In this document: piece by piece, positions 45,341-57,136 of the stretch
Position numbering within the stretch: the first letter of the stretch is position 1
How the letters are laid out: each line of letters begins with the position of its first letter
Assembly (NCBI GenBank): GCA_014843695.1
Contig: CM026401.1
Span: 53,219,320-53,283,319 of the forward strand
Length of the DNA stretch: 64,000 nt
Source of the DNA: Archivesica marissinica
Lineage: Eukaryota; Mollusca; Bivalvia; Venerida; Vesicomyidae
Direction: 5' to 3'
Position numbers and translations under genes: made by a program
The notes under the pieces: model-generated
Seen by the model: only the letters and a program-made list of their open reading frames with translations
What the model was told of the DNA's origin: nothing
The model's database searches: none

Positions 45341-45695
45341 AAAAAAGGTTAGCACGTGTGCAGTGATAGTCCGTTATTACTCAAGCAAGCATTGCCTTCC
45401 GGTTTCAAATTCCTGCCTGTGAGATGATATGGTTATGAACAAACCGGACTAAGTTGTTACAACTTTCTCCCGCCGTTAGACAGCTGCGCGTTCAGTTCAA
45501 ACGTTTTCCACATACATGTATTAGATTTGCTGTGTGTTTGTACAGTTCGTTGACCAAGATAATTTACGTACCTTCTGAGTTGCCATCTACATCTAGGACA
45601 ACTTACATCAGAGGTGATGAAATGAAATTTCAACAGTAGATGAACCCCCAAAACTTGTAGCAAAACCTTAACATACCAACCTACACATGTACCGA

Positions 45696-45958
45696 CCTAT
45701 CTCCGTGGTCGAGTGGTTAAGGTCGCTGACTTGTATACCACTGTAACCTATCATCACTGATGGTCACGGGTTCGAGCCCCGCTCAGGCCGTGTCTCATTT
45801 ATATGAAAAAGTTGGCAGTTTCTTACGGAGGTTGGTGCACCCAAGTACTGGTTAACCGCTGGAGCCTGCCCAGGAATGGTGTTGTTAGGTAAACTGCCCG
45901 CCGGCGATATAGCCCAAAATGGTGTTGATGCAGGCGTAAAACCCGAAATATAACATAA
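45696..45958 (+). mobile_element. tRNA-derived SINE, family 2, full copy
   Basis: CTCCGTGGTCGAGTGGTTAA head, GGTCACGGGTTCGAGCCCCG B box, body with CGGAGGTTGGTGCACCCAAG, end GCCGGCGATATAGCCC to AAAACCCGAAATATAAC. Confidence 0.85.
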
Positions 45959-46199
45959 CATATAACATCAACAGTGACCAACAACACGCTTTAGTGTCTG
46001 TTTTATTTTCGCAAAAGATCTAGAAGTTAGATCTACATGTTTTTGATAATTGATCAAACACTTGTAGACCTTGTATTTCCTATGGGCATATTAACTATAT
46101 ACACCAGCCAATGTGTATAGCCACTCTGCTATGTATTTCAGATGTGACCCGGGTGGTGGTGTAACTATCACACTATATATAACAAACGTGAAACTGTAC

Positions 46200-46321
46200 C
46201 CTGTATCCCTTCAGACGGCCCTTAATAACTTCCCGCGTGTCTTCAATAGGGGTCCATGTCATAGAGAACGCAGTGCCATTGTAGTTATCACAGTCTCCCA
46301 TTAGCACTGTAGCGACCGGCA
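46200..46321 (-). CDS. Cont: Contactin exon: FN3-3, first half
   Basis: A 122-nt exon with GTACTTTTCAG acceptor and GTACAG donor, phase 1 in and phase 0 out. It encodes PVATVLMGDCDNYNGTAFSM, then TWTPIEDTREVIKGRLKGYR. W.P....R....G.LKGY is the contactin FN3-3 signature; N-G-T is a potential glycosylation site. Confidence 0.87.
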
Positions 46322-46826
46322 CTGAAAAGTACAATAGCGTGATCATAGTTGGTGGAGATTATTGGATAACTACACAATGGTCGGTCCAGTGGTCGGTCAG
46401 CGAAATGTACATCGACTGCAATAGTAGTAAGCTGTGCATGCGTGTAACTGGATAGCTAAGCTAGATAGATATATAGTTTCAATGGACCACCTATATAAAA
46501 CCTCATATAACCTTACAAATAAGCCATACTCCGTAACCTTGAGGTTGACCTTTCAATGTCATTTCAAGGTCATGAGAAAACAAGTTATTGTGCCAAATAC
46601 CAATTCGGGGGTTTCATCTCATATATTTAGGTTCCCAATAAGAATTTACATGCACTGACTTGAGTGTACAATCCAACTTGTTGAGGAAATATTATTCGAA
46701 TGTGGTCTTTATTCGGATGCTGTCTTTATTCGGATGTGGTATGTAGCACATATTTAACTGTACATATTATTGTGTTAGCTAGTAATATAATACTAAATAT
46801 ATGTCTAAATGTAAGAATCAACTTAC

Positions 46827-46977
46827 TGCCTTCGGCTGACATGACTGGTTGGACGGTGGAGTTTGGGCCGCTGCCGTGTTTGTTGAAGGCCCCGACTTTT
46901 ACGGAGTACTCCAGATAGAAATTGTCTTCACCCACAAGATGTGTGTACCCAGTCTCATTAGCGCCATGCACCTTCGC
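46827..46977 (-). CDS. Cont: Contactin exon: FN3-2, last part
   Basis: A 151-nt exon with CGTTTTGTAG acceptor and GTAAGT donor, phase 0 in and phase 1 out. It encodes AKVHGANETGYTHLVGEDNF, then YLEYSVKVGAFNKHGSGPNS and TVQPVMSAEG. YSVKV.AFN..G.GP is the F-strand region of FN3. Two NxT/S sites are present (NET, NST). It joins to the exon ending KEWFH to give an ordinary FN3 D-E region. Confidence 0.88.
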
Positions 46978-48096
46978 CTACAAAACGAACTGGCTTTTTA
47001 ATACTGATGTTCAGTACGAATACGTGTATACGGTAGGGTTCAGTACGAATACGTATTTACGGTAGGGTAGAGGTTTTGGAAAGAGAGGCGGATTGAATGG
47101 AAAGCGAGGCCATTGCTTCATATATATTTCCGTTTGCTATATTAGAGTTTAGTTATTACGATATTGCGTTGCTATATATATGTATGTTCCATTAATGGCA
47201 AACGTTTTGCGCCAGCTATTCACCTCTGTGTGGAGATCAGGGAAGAAATTTACCTACGGCACTGGTATCCATTCTATATTAGCCTGGCATGTAGGTCAAA
47301 TCGCAGAAAATGTGGTTATTTTTTAATTTTCTCCTATGCAAGTCGATGGTTGATGGACAAATAGGTGCTACGGAGAATTAAAACAGTGGCTTTACAAGTA
47401 AGTCTAGATACTGGCAAATTACGGACGTTCAATTGTGTTACACGCGGTTTGTTGACATTTCCGACATTGTTGTCTTCCAATGTATGGCTTTGATATTGAC
47501 GGTGTGTCATTTTTAAGCTTGCCTGGAAATAGCCTAAGCAATTTGTATGTATAGTGTCAAGCCTATGGTGTATCATAATATTCTTTAAAAAAAAAATGCA
47601 TATTTTTTGGGTTTTGAACCCGAAAACATTTATCCAGATCCCAAGCGTCTGTGCCCTAGGCTGTTAACCAGCACTGTGCTTGGGGTGCCTTGTTCAATGT
47701 CATCACAAAGGTGTTCTGACCTAGTATCGAATCCGGTACCCTTCGATTCCAAATCCGACATGCATGACTTTCGTGGCCGAGTGGTTAAACTTGTTGACTT
47801 CCACTCACGTCTGTATGTTCGAAATCCAACTATGGACACGAATTCTTTAATGTGAAGAAGCTATATAGCTGGATTGCAAAAGGTGGGCGGTTCTACCCGG
47901 GAGTCAGCTGGTGCCTGAACTACTGCTCTAGTCGCAATATGACCTAAGCTGTTTGTGCGACGCTAAACCCTAATACTATGTGTTTAACTTGACGGTTATT
48001 CCCAGGCTGCTAGACACATGACAGTATTGTAAGTAATGGATAACCATTTTGTTCCTTCACGCCGGTGATCACAGTATAGCAAGAGTCATGTCTTAC

Positions 48097-48183
48097 GTGA
48101 AACCACTCCTTAGGGTCATCTTTCTTCTTGAAATACACATTATACCCGACGTCCGGTCCACTGTATTCTGCTCTGTCCAGCGG
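48097..48183 (-). CDS. Cont: Contactin exon: FN3-2, middle
   Basis: An 87-nt exon with TTCGCTTTCAG acceptor and GTAAGA donor, phase 0 on both sides. It encodes PLDRAEYSGPDVGYNVYFKK, then KDDPKEWFH. PL.R.E.NGP...Y.V is the contactin FN3-2 C-strand pattern. The open frame continues past the donor for 28 codons, but only splicing at GTAAGA restores the FN3 fold with the next exon. Confidence 0.86.
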
Positions 48184-48235
48184 CTGAAAGCGAATAATAT
48201 AAATGGCTTTTTGATCGTTGTGCAATGGCTACATT

Positions 48236-49080
48236 GCATCAATAAAACAAACGTTTACATAGCGCGGGTCAGACATATTGTCATAAAACAAACGTTTACA
48301 TAGCGCGGGTCTGACATATTGTCATAAAACAAACGTTTACATAGCGTGGGTCTGACATATTGTCATAAAACAAACGTTTACATAGCGCGGGTCTGACATA
48401 AAACAAACCGTCAAACGTTTACATAGCGCGGGTCTGACATATTGTCATAAAACAAACGTTTACATAGCGCGGGTCTGACATAACACAAACGTTTACATAG
48501 CGCGGGTCTGACATAACACAAACGGTTACATAGCGCGGGTCTGACATAGTGACATAAAATAAACGTTTACATAGCGCGGATGTGACATGGTGACATAACA
48601 CAAACGTTTACATAGCGCGGATGTGACATGGTGACATAACACAAGCGTTTACATAGCGCAGATCTGACATAGTGACATAAAACAAACGTTTACATAGCGC
48701 GGATCTGACATAGCATCAATAAAACAAACGTTTACATAGCACAGATCTGACATAGTGACATAAAACAAACGTTTACATAGCACGGATCTGACATAGTGAC
48801 ATAAAATAAACGTTTACATAGCGCGGTTCCGACATATTGTCATAAAACAAACGTTTACATAGCGCGGATCTGACATATTGTCATAAAACAAACGTTTGCA
48901 TAGCGCGGATCTGACATATTGTCATAAAACAAACGTTTACATAGCGCGGGTCTGACATAGTGACATAAAATAAACGTGTACATAGCGCGGATGTGACATA
49001 GTGACATAAAAAAACGTTTACATAGCGCGGATCTGACATAGTGACATAAAACAAACGTTTGCACAATGCGGATCTGACAT
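48236..49080. repeat. ~41-bp tandem array, about 20 copies
   Basis: The unit is ACAAACGTTTACATAGCGCG then GGTCTGACATATTGTCATAAA, with internal shortening in some units. It lies in the contactin FN3-2 intron. Frames such as SDPRYVNVCVM on the - strand are repeat translations. Confidence 0.95.
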
Positions 49081-49126
49081 TATATAAGGATATATAACCC
49101 CCCACGTAAAATGTATCCCCGTTCAC

Positions 49127-49412
49127 AAACGGATATGTAGTCCAGTGGTAACACGCTGGACTGGTAATCCAGGGATCGCAGGTTCGATCCCCCGTCTGAC
49201 CCTAATAAAATTAACAGTCTTTCAGATGGGACTTTAAACCGAGGTCTCGTGTCGGTGCTGTACACCGTGCACGTAAAAGAACCAGAGGAGACTCTGGAAT
49301 GGAGCTCTGTCTGTATCATGCACTATCCTCCAAAATCTAAAATAACTAATCTCTTCAGGAGGCGTCGCTCATATGGGCAACCGGTAGCGACGATAAATAA
49401 ACGTAAAAACGC
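49127..49412 (+). mobile_element. tRNA-derived SINE, family 1, full copy
   Basis: Reference-quality copy: GTAGTCCAGTGGTAACACGC with anticodon stem-loop CTGGA CTGGTAA TCCAG (GGT, Thr-like), GCAGGTTCGATCCCCCGTCT, body, and GGAGGCGTCGCTCATATGGG, then CGACGATAAATAAACGTAAA. Confidence 0.88.
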
Positions 49413-49527
49413 AGTATCCCCGTGCAACATGATGGTCTTTAAAAAATGTAATGTGCTTTCCTTTAATATTAACACAATTAAACTTAATCAATTAATTCCA
49501 AATTTAAAAATACAACATGCTACTCAC

Positions 49528-49625
49528 ATCCCACATAACATTAAGTGTTCCCACTTTCCCTTCCTCCATTCCCCGGATGTTCCGCGGTTGTGTAATAGGG
49601 GCTGTAGCAGGGGTCTTGATGGAAA
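49528..49625 (-). CDS. Cont: Contactin exon: FN3-2, first part
   Basis: A 98-nt exon with TTATATTTCAG acceptor and GTGAGT donor, phase 1 in and phase 0 out. It encodes SIKTPATAPITQPRNIRGME, then EGKVGTLNVMWD. The T..A.P...PRN..G motif and the closing V.WD match the start of contactin FN3-2. Confidence 0.86.
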
Positions 49626-49659
49626 CTGAAATATAAGTATATATAATTGTATAATTATA

Positions 49660-49880
49660 TAAATATACGGACACCAAAAAAAACTGTGCACTTGCCTTAA
49701 ACTTGATAGATATCCTTTAATTTGGTATAAAAATATGCGAAATATTGGGTAAATTAGTGCAATGTGGGAAGGGTTGTTTCCTTCACTCATGATAGAAAAA
49801 TCCATAACTCTAAAATGTGCAGCGGAAAGTAACGCTTAATATAAAAGCGTACAGATTTTAAATGGTGTCAGTATATTATG
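49660..49880. mobile_element. TIR element, inverted copy of 32466-32690
   Basis: ATATACGGACACCAAAAAAA at one end and ATGGTGTCAGTATAT at the other, with a matching interior (AATTTGGTATAAAAATATGC). Lies in the contactin intron after FN3-1. Confidence 0.75.
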
Positions 49881-50035
49881 GATTGTTTTCTGTATATATG
49901 TGTATGCACATTCCAAACATATCACATTATTATAAATGGGACAAACGGGTCTGGGCATTAGTCATAGCAATATTATATACTCAACGGTACCATCTTTACT
50001 GCTACTGTGTACCCTTACCAACTGAATTTTGTTAA

Positions 50036-50300
50036 CGTTTATTTATCGTCGCTACCGGTTGCCCATATGAGCGACGCCTCCTGAAGAGATTAGTCATTTT
50101 AGATTTTGGAGGATAGTGCAATGATACAGACAGAGATCCAATCCAGAGTCTCGTCTGGTTCTTTTACGTGCACGGTGTAAAGCACCGACACGAGACCTTG
50201 GTCCCATCTGATGAAAGAATGTTAATTTTATTAGGGTCAGACGGGGGATCGAATCTGCGATCCCTGGATTACCAGTCCATTGTGTTATCACTGTAGTACA
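50036..50300 (-). mobile_element. tRNA-derived SINE, family 1
   Basis: GTTTATTTATCGTCGCTACC, CCCATATGAGCGACGCCTCC, CACGAGACC and GGATTACCAGTCCA in inverted order. Confidence 0.85.
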
Positions 50301-50362
50301 GATCCATCCGTGAGTGTTTTGTGTGTGCGGTGATACTGTTAAATGTGTGTCTAGTGTGCATG

Positions 50363-51012
50363 GTTCAGTGGTTACTGTGATTTGTATACCACTGTAACCT
50401 ATCAGTACGGATGGTCACGGGTTCGAGCCCCGCTCAGAACGTATCTCTTTATATGAAAAATGTTGGCAGTTTCTTACGGAGGTTGATGCACCAAGTACTG
50501 GTTAACCGCTGGAGCCTACACAGGAAAGGTGTTCTTACGGAGGTTGGTGCACCAAGTACTGGTTAACCGCTGGAGCTTGTCCAGGAAAGGTGTTCTTATG
50601 GAGGTTAGTGCACCAAGTACTGGTTAACCGCTGGAGCCTGTCCAGGAAAGGTGTTCTTACGGAGGTTAGTGCACCAAGTACTGGTTAACCGCTGGAGCCT
50701 TTCCAGGAAAGGTGTTCTTACGGAGGTTAGTGCACCAAGTACTGGTTAACCGCTGGAGCCTGTCCAGGAAAGGTGTTCTTACGGAGGTTGGTGCACCAAG
50801 TACTGGTTAACCGCTGGAGCCTGTCCAGGAAAGGTGTTCTTACGGAGGTTAGTGCACCAAGTACTGGTTAACCGCTGGAGCCTGTCCAGGAAAGGTGTTC
50901 TTATGGAGGTTAGTGCACCAAGTACTGGTTAACCGCTGGAGCCTGTCCAGGAAATGTGTTCTTACGGAGGTTAGTGCACCAAGTACTGGTTAACCGCTGG
51001 AGCCTGGATATG
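50363..51012 (+). mobile_element. SINE family 2 with its body amplified in tandem
   Basis: A normal family-2 head (B box CACGGGTTCGAGCCCCGC) runs into about nine 61-bp copies of TTCTTACGGAGGTTAGTGCA then CCAAGTACTGGTTAACCGCT, starting at 50471 and ending about 10 bp before the donor of exon 51025-51183. The normal SINE 3' end is missing. Confidence 0.9.
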
Positions 51013-51024
51013 CTATAAACATAC

Positions 51025-51183
51025 CTGATGCGGCGCTCGCCTCGTGGCCGGTGCCAAAGTCGTTGATTGCACGAACCCTGAAGCTGTACGAGATATCCGG
51101 AAGTAGGTGTTGTATAACAGCAGTGCGCTGATCTTCTCGAAGCCCAAAATCTATAGCACTGTTCATCGAATATTCAGGTATAT
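51025..51183 (-). CDS. Cont: Contactin exon: FN3-1, second half
   Basis: A 159-nt exon with TGTATATTTCAG acceptor and GTATGT donor, phase 1 in and out. It encodes IPEYSMNSAIDFGLREDQRT, then AVIQHLLPDISYSFRVRAIN, then DFGTGHEASAAS. L.P...Y.FRV.A.N..GTG is the FN3 E-F region and matches contactin FN3-1. Confidence 0.88.
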
Positions 51184-51872
51184 CTGAAATATACATCGGT
51201 TGCTGACAGGTAATTTAATACACAGATATATTATGTTTATGTATAGGATATAAGCCGAAAACGATCCAATATGTAAAATAGTGGAGTATGTGAGGCTCGT
51301 AGCGCCGAAGACAGTACCAATATTTTACATATTTGATCGGTTTGAGGTTTATATCTTACTTAAAACACACACTTTTATAACAAGCTCCTACTAATTAAAA
51401 TTGTTAATTTCGTACGCGTAGGATTTAATATAATAATCTGGCTTTTTGACAGCAGTCCAATATTAACAATAATGGATTGCATGTACAAAGGTATTACGTC
51501 ACGACCGTGTTTTAATTGTAGTGACCGGCGATCCAATCTTACTAGTTTGGATACGTGCCGTGCCGTCTCTTGATTTCTTCCCAATTTTACTACGTCACTA
51601 TTAGAGTATCCGTGGCTGACGTAGTCTAGCACGCTGACGTTAGGTCTCGCCTTCCACCGCTAATATATCAGTTGTTTTAGTCATAGTTTCTGTTCTAGAT
51701 CATAGTTCGAATATATAAAAATGAATATAGAAACGATAACGTAAACACACAAGAAAAGACCGTTATTATTATTTTTACCGTTCAAAGATGTTTCATAAAT
51801 TAATAAATGATTATGTTGACCCACTAACAAGCACTTTCATAAATAAAGAAACAGTTATTATATCATATTTAC

Positions 51873-52046
51873 CGCTCGCAACCACTCGCCATTGGCCGGG
51901 GTAGATATCTAACTCCGCCTCCACGTGATATCTGTTCACCGGGTTGCCATGGCTAATATACGTAGACATCGTCCAAATCACGCGTGCTGAATGCGAGCCA
52001 ACAGACCCCGAATGCACGTATACACCAGCAGGGGCACCAGGCGGTC
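51873..52046 (-). CDS. Cont: Contactin exon: FN3-1, first half
   Basis: A 174-nt exon with TATATTTGCAG acceptor and GTAAAT donor, phase 1 in and out. It encodes GPPGAPAGVYVHSGSVGSHS, then ARVIWTMSTYISHGNPVNRY, then HVEAELDIYPGQWRVVAS. RGPPG.P.GV.V at the Ig6/FN3-1 border and W......NP(I/V).RY...A are hallmark contactin features. Confidence 0.9.
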
Positions 52047-52346
52047 CTGCAAATATACGCAATATACAACTATTGCAATAAACTCGGTCAAGCAGCATAT
52101 GTTCATCAATATATCAATATATTTGATATTTTGACACTTTATTCATTATTGTCACAATGTGCACGAAACCACCGTGTGTATAAGTCCGTGTATTACAAAA
52201 ACAAAGTCGATGACATTTCATTTTTAGATTATTATTCAGCCAAATAGTTCAAACTAACTACAACGAGTTTGAAAACATTTTTTGAAGCAACTGTAGCATA
52301 TGCCATTAAATTTCGACAGTAAAAGAATGCTACCCATTTTTGAATA

Positions 52347-52570
52347 GGTTTTTTTTTAATCGTCGCCCCATGGTCAAACGGGGCCTCCCTACGTATATTA
52401 CTCATTTTACCTTTTTATGGAGGATATTGCACGTTACAGAAGAAGGTCCAATTCCAGAGGCATCCCTGGTGGTTGTGTCACATGTATAACACCGTTATCT
52501 AGTATCGTCTATTAATATTATTTAGTGTCAGGCAGGGGATCGAACCTACGAATGTAGCTTTTGGAATGTG
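52347..52570 (-). mobile_element. tRNA-derived SINE, family 1, old diverged copy
   Basis: Recognisable pieces in the right order: TCGTCGCCCCATGGTCAAAC (tail), TGGAGGATATTGCACGTTAC and CAGGCAGGGGATCGAACCTA. Confidence 0.6.
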
Positions 52571-52975
52571 TAGTCTGGCTATACTGTGTCCATTAATGGT
52601 ATTCGCATTTGGCGGGAAAGGCAATTGAGATGGGGAAGGCCAATCACTAATGTTGTCAGAACTTGTGGCCCAACCTATTTGCTAATTATGTATCGGTTAT
52701 ACGATTGTTATTGTTATATACATGTATATAGAGCAATAAAATATTATCAAATCAAGACAAATGAGAAATCTAAGTTTAGTTTGTTCACGAAATCTGCCAG
52801 GTTCTTCTTTTTGCGCCAGCTGAGATGTCTCGGTGACAGACCTCTGGCTGTGGTACATGTGTAAGTAAAGTGATTGTTTATTATAAGGTCACCCCTATTT
52901 AAAGGACCAGCCATTTCTGACTTATGATACACCTATTTTTTATGAACATCAGTACTTCCCGAATCCTATGCTTGT

Positions 52976-53104
52976 ATGCCAGGCTGGTAGGCAATCGGTA
53001 ACCATTATTTAACTAGCTGACGGCTCACCAACCGGCCATATCAGAACGGACCCCTGACGAGATTCGAACCTTCGACCTCCCGCTGCACTAGGCCACGGAG
53101 ACAG
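52976..53104 (-). mobile_element. tRNA-derived SINE, family 4
   Basis: CCAACCGGCCATATCAGAAC, CTGACGAGATTCGAACCTTC and GCACTAGGCCACGGAGACAG are the reverse of the 11521 copy. Confidence 0.7.
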
Positions 53105-53190
53105 TACACGTATACGTATATTAGAAACGAATCTGTATAGTTCAGTAGTCTATTGATGTGTAAACAATTATAGTAAACCAATATGTTTAC

Positions 53191-53317
53191 CTTCAACAAA
53201 TAGATTGGCACTTCTGCTATCCACGTGCAGTGTCGTCTGCGCCTCGCATGTATACATTCCCGTATGCTTAAACTGTGCATTTCGTATATAAAGCCCATCT
53301 AAACCACCTTTTTTGCT
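53191..53317 (-). CDS. Cont: Contactin exon: Ig6, second half
   Basis: A 127-nt exon with TTGATTTTAG acceptor and GTAAAC donor, phase 0 in and phase 1 out. It encodes SKKGGLDGLYIRNAQFKHTG, then MYTCEAQTTLHVDSRSANLF. G.L.IRN.Q.KH.G.Y.C.AQT is specific to contactin Ig6 and its close relatives. Confidence 0.9.
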
Positions 53318-53319
53318 CT

Positions 53320-54225
53320 AAAATCAAGAAATGAACAGTTGTACTTTTACGATTGTGTGTATCTATCTTTCTCTAATGTCGAACCCTCGTGGGGATGTAG
53401 ACATGTTATGCGTCAAAAAACCGCACAGAAGTTAAAAGTATGAGTAGTTGAAAGCATAAATATAAGAAAGTAATGAAAAATAAGTTGGGTTAACCCGTTC
53501 CTTCATAGAGAGTAAGGTTAATATACTATTATATCTCCATACAAACAACAACCAATTAGTTATCATGCAGTGGATAAGTAGTCGCCATATCTATCCCACC
53601 TCCATAGATATTACTGGGACTACATGAGATTCTGGCCTTTATTATGAACATTGGTTTGGCTACTACATTGTCAATGTATGTCTTATTGGTAATGGCGTCA
53701 AGAGGTGCTTCTATGAGGGAAAGGGTTAATAGTTTAAAAGCAGCAGTGCAGAACAACTAGGGACTGGCATGATCAATATGGCAAACTGCCGTATTGAATT
53801 GCTCTGTGGTAGGGAGATGGACAATGTCAGGAGGGAGATGGTTCCAATGGTAGATTGTTCTTGGGGGAAAGGAAAACTTGCAGTAGTCTGTAGGTGCTGT
53901 AATTAACATATATCTTAATTAATGGCAGTGGCGTGCATGGCGGGAGAAGGGAACTAAGCAATTTCCAATGGGGATATCAACCAGATCATTATGAATTTTA
54001 TACATAAGGGATAACCTATTGTCAATACGCCGCTGATCTAGTCTGCGTAGATTTATGGAATGTAGCATGTCTGCAACAGTAGAGGTACGATGTATAGCGG
54101 ATTCGTACTAAATAAACTTGTTTTATTATGTTTATTGTAATTCCTTTACTTACTGCTGCCTTTATTATGTACGAAGATGAAATGAATTTATACTTGGATT
54201 TGACAGAAATATTAAAGTGTAATCA
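53320..54225. other. Intronic sequence, no further gene recognised
   Basis: Contactin Ig6 intron. Contains unassigned moderately low-complexity DNA (53760-54110) without a convincing reading frame. Confidence 0.4.
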
Positions 54226-54455
54226 AGTTACGGTTAGCGCGCTCGCTTCTCACAAATAGAACCCGGATTCGATCCTCGGACCGGGAAGTATGTGAGATGA
54301 TACGGTGGTCGCCAGATCGGACAGGTGGGTTTCAACGGGTACTCCGGTTTCCTCCCACACGAATGACCACATTTACACATTCTTGCTAACGAGAGTTATT
54401 AATATAAGTTGCTAAAACGTGCTTCTCAATCGTTGTAAAATAAATAAAGTTTAAA
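54226..54455 (+). mobile_element. tRNA-derived SINE, family 5
   Basis: GTTACGGTTAGCGCGCTCGC head, GGATTCGATCCTCGGACCGG B box, then ACTCCGGTTTCCTCCCACAC and the end TTGTAAAATAAATAAAG. This shows the body that the gap removed from the 20796 copy. Confidence 0.8.
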
Positions 54456-54477
54456 CTTCAATCAAGTTCGCCTCTTA

Positions 54478-54862
54478 TTTACCAGATTAAAGTGATGTAC
54501 CCGGATGAAGGGAACCGTATATATACTACTTATGAATGCTTAAAATGATGTACGCGGATGAAAGGAACAGTATATATACTACTTATGAATGCTTAAAGTG
54601 ATGTACGCGGATGAAAGGAACAGTATACATACTACTTATGAATGCTTAAAGTGATGTACGCGGATGAAAGGAACAGTATATATACTACTTATGATTGTTT
54701 AAAGTGATGTATGCGGATGAAAGGAACAGTATATATACTACTTATGATTGCTTAAAGTGATGTACGCGGATGAAAGGAACAGTATATAATTATACTACTT
54801 ATGAATGTTTAAAGTGGTGGACACGGATGAAAGGAACCGTATATATACTACTTATGATTGCT
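54478..54862. repeat. 53-bp tandem repeat, 7 copies
   Basis: ACTTATGAATGCTTAAAGTG then ATGTACGCGGATGAAAGGAA CAGTATATATACT. Intronic in contactin. Confidence 0.95.
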
Positions 54863-55228
54863 TTCCTCGTGCTGCTTGATAAACTCACGAGTAACTGTTC
54901 TAACTGGCTTTTATATTTGCAGCGTATATTTTTAGGCACCGGCAGCTTAATTTTGTAACAGAACTGTATGGGGTTTATATATACAATCTTATCAATTAGT
55001 TGATTATCGATAACTCATTTTGTTAGTGATTATCGATAACTCATTTTGTTAGTAGTATTGACATATAATATAACAGTAAAACCCATGCAATGTATGTGCA
55101 CCTTCCAGACTTGTCCGTAATCTAGGTCGGCCCAATGTCGTTTAGCAAAATACGATTTCAAACACATATGTTCATATACCGATAAACAACATCCACTCGC
55201 CCACGGAAGCGGACGCAATACGGCTTAC

Positions 55229-55395
55229 CAGAACAAAATGCTGGTCTATTGTCATGTTGATCACGTGACCATTCATCCTCCACTGATACGTGAGGTCAAA
55301 GTTCATGCTATCATATGACGCCTGGCAAAACAGGAACGCTGTACGGTTCACCTTCACCCTCGTGTCTAGGGGAGGTGTTGCTATGGAGATGCCGC
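55229..55395 (-). CDS. Cont: Contactin exon: Ig6, first half
   Basis: A 167-nt exon with TGTATGTTTTAG acceptor and GTAAGC donor, phase 1 in and phase 0 out. It encodes GISIATPPLDTRVKVNRTAF, then LFCQASYDSMNFDLTYQWRM, then NGHVINMTIDQHFVL. C.ASYD...DLTY.W..NG is the most diagnostic contactin segment. Two N-glycosylation sites (NRT, NMT) are present. Confidence 0.92.
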
Positions 55396-55459
55396 CTAAA
55401 ACATACAAAATCAAATATGGATGAAAGATTCGCAAATAAAATATTATCATATTATAATT

Positions 55460-56020
55460 CGTAAGTTGACACTAACGCATAGACGAGTCGACAAAATGAA
55501 TGATAAATAAGTCGACTTACAATAATATGATGTTTAATGCAATCTATTTATGGAAATTATAGACACTGAATCGAATTAAAAATCAATATTGTGTTGTGTA
55601 ACAGATCAAACTGTGTTTGTGAATAGGTTGCACTATTTTCAGTGATATATTATGTTCAGGCCTATTGTATAACAACCAATTGATAGGGAGAAGAAGTATA
55701 TAAGTGTTCTTTCGTTTTAATCCCTTTCAGTCTATTGCTGTTAATTTATATGTAAACTGTCAATTATATTATGTACATGTAAAATATTGAAATAAATAAT
55801 GTTTAAACTAAACTGTTTTTGTTTCAATTTCGTGTCACGTATTTTATTTGGATATGGGCCATACAGCATCCTCTGCTCGACTTACAATATAATATTGTAA
55901 TAGACAAATATGTAATGAACATGTGAATGTTTTCAAATCTGTGTATACGTCATCGACACATTGTGTATACGTCACTGACACAAACATTGAAATCCACAAC
56001 ATTGAGTACACGTGGACGCT
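55460..56020. other. Intronic sequence, nothing recognised
   Basis: AT-rich part of the contactin Ig5-Ig6 intron with no structure that I could support. Confidence 0.4.
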
Positions 56021-56027
56021 CAACCAT

Positions 56028-56330
56028 GTGTTGCGATGTATACACGGTGCGCAAGTCACCATATTAATCATCGGAACGGAATAACCAGAAATTCGAATCG
56101 AGTCCGCCCTACATACAAGTGAAATTTCAACCATTTATTGTGATGTATACACGTTGCGCAAGTCAACATATTAATCATCGGAACGGAATAACCAGACAGT
56201 CGAATCGAGTCCGCCATACGTACAAATGACATTTCAACAATTTATTGCGATGTATGCACTGTGCGCAAGTCACCATATTAATCACCGGAACGTAATAACC
56301 AGACAGTCGAATCGAGTCCGCCCTATCTGC
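56028..56330. repeat. ~107-bp tandem repeat, about 3 copies
   Basis: Copies share GCGATGTATACAC, GCGCAAGTCACCATATTAAT and CAGACAGTCGAATCGAGTCC. Local divergence is moderate. Confidence 0.85.
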
Positions 56331-56466
56331 CACTATGTGGTGCCACCTATCGGCTGTGTACAAAAGATCACTTTCACATTTTTGCCAACGGGAAATCACC
56401 GGGAAACTACTAGTAACAAAGACTATGTCATACTTTCTTCTCAATCCTGTTGGCTTGTGTGTGTTT

Positions 56467-56732
56467 TACGTGTATTTATCGTCGCTACCGGTTGCCCATA
56501 TGAGCGACGCCTCCTGAAGAGATTAGTCATTGTAGATGTTTGGAGGATTGTGCAATGATACAGACAGAGACCCATACCAGAGTCTCCTCTGACACCGCCA
56601 CGAGACCTCGGTTTAAAGTCCCATCTGAAATACTGTTAATTTTATGTAAGGTCAGACGGGAGGTCGAACCTGCGATTCCTGGACTACCAGTCCAGCGTGT
56701 TACCACTGGGCTACATATCCGTCTGTTAATCC
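56467..56732 (-). mobile_element. tRNA-derived SINE, family 1
   Basis: Inverted copy ending with the intact head GGACTACCAGTCCAGCGTGT TACCACTGGGCTACATATCC. Confidence 0.85.
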
Positions 56733-56764
56733 TGGCGCACTGGATATTAATATTTAGACAAATT

Positions 56765-57081
56765 TATTTTAGCCCGATTGCGAAACATGTTCTTAAGTGA
56801 TTAGAATGTAGGAGGAATCGGAAAGTGTCATAACTAGTCATATCACATAATTCTGCTTGTATGCAGTTTCATACAGCCATCACATATTTGCTTATATGTA
56901 CACACGTGTAATACAACATGATCACTCTCGAGACCTCATTCCATATGGAATGCATCGCCACGATAAATAGAGAAGAGGCAATGTGGAGTTGAAATGACTT
57001 ACCTAAGGGCACACTCGTAACGACTCCAGCGGGGCTCGATCTGAAGCGAACGCGCTACCACTGCGCTATCACGACTTCCAT
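56765..57081 (-). mobile_element. tRNA-derived SINE, family 3, with insertion
   Basis: Family-3 start GCCCGATTGCGAAACATGTT and end GCGCTATCACGACTTCC are separated by about 125 bp resembling sequence at 60380-60525 (CAGTTTCATACAGCCATCAC). Confidence 0.7.
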
Positions 57082-57136
57082 TGGGTATTATAGATGGCAA
57101 TGTAGGTACACATATTAAAATAAACTATTAGTTTAT

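Noticed and set aside
45696..45790. Class II tRNA gene (Leu/Ser-like)
   Set aside because: Same reasoning: it is the head of SINE family 2, present many times with the identical body.
48010..48096. Continuation of the contactin exon 48097-48183 as an open frame past its donor
   Set aside because: GTAAGA at 48096-48091 is a good donor. Only splicing there gives a normal FN3 fold with 46827-46977.
49137..49201. tRNA-Thr gene
   Set aside because: The head looks tRNA-like, but it is followed by the same SINE body and tail as many other copies; no independent tRNA gene is supported.
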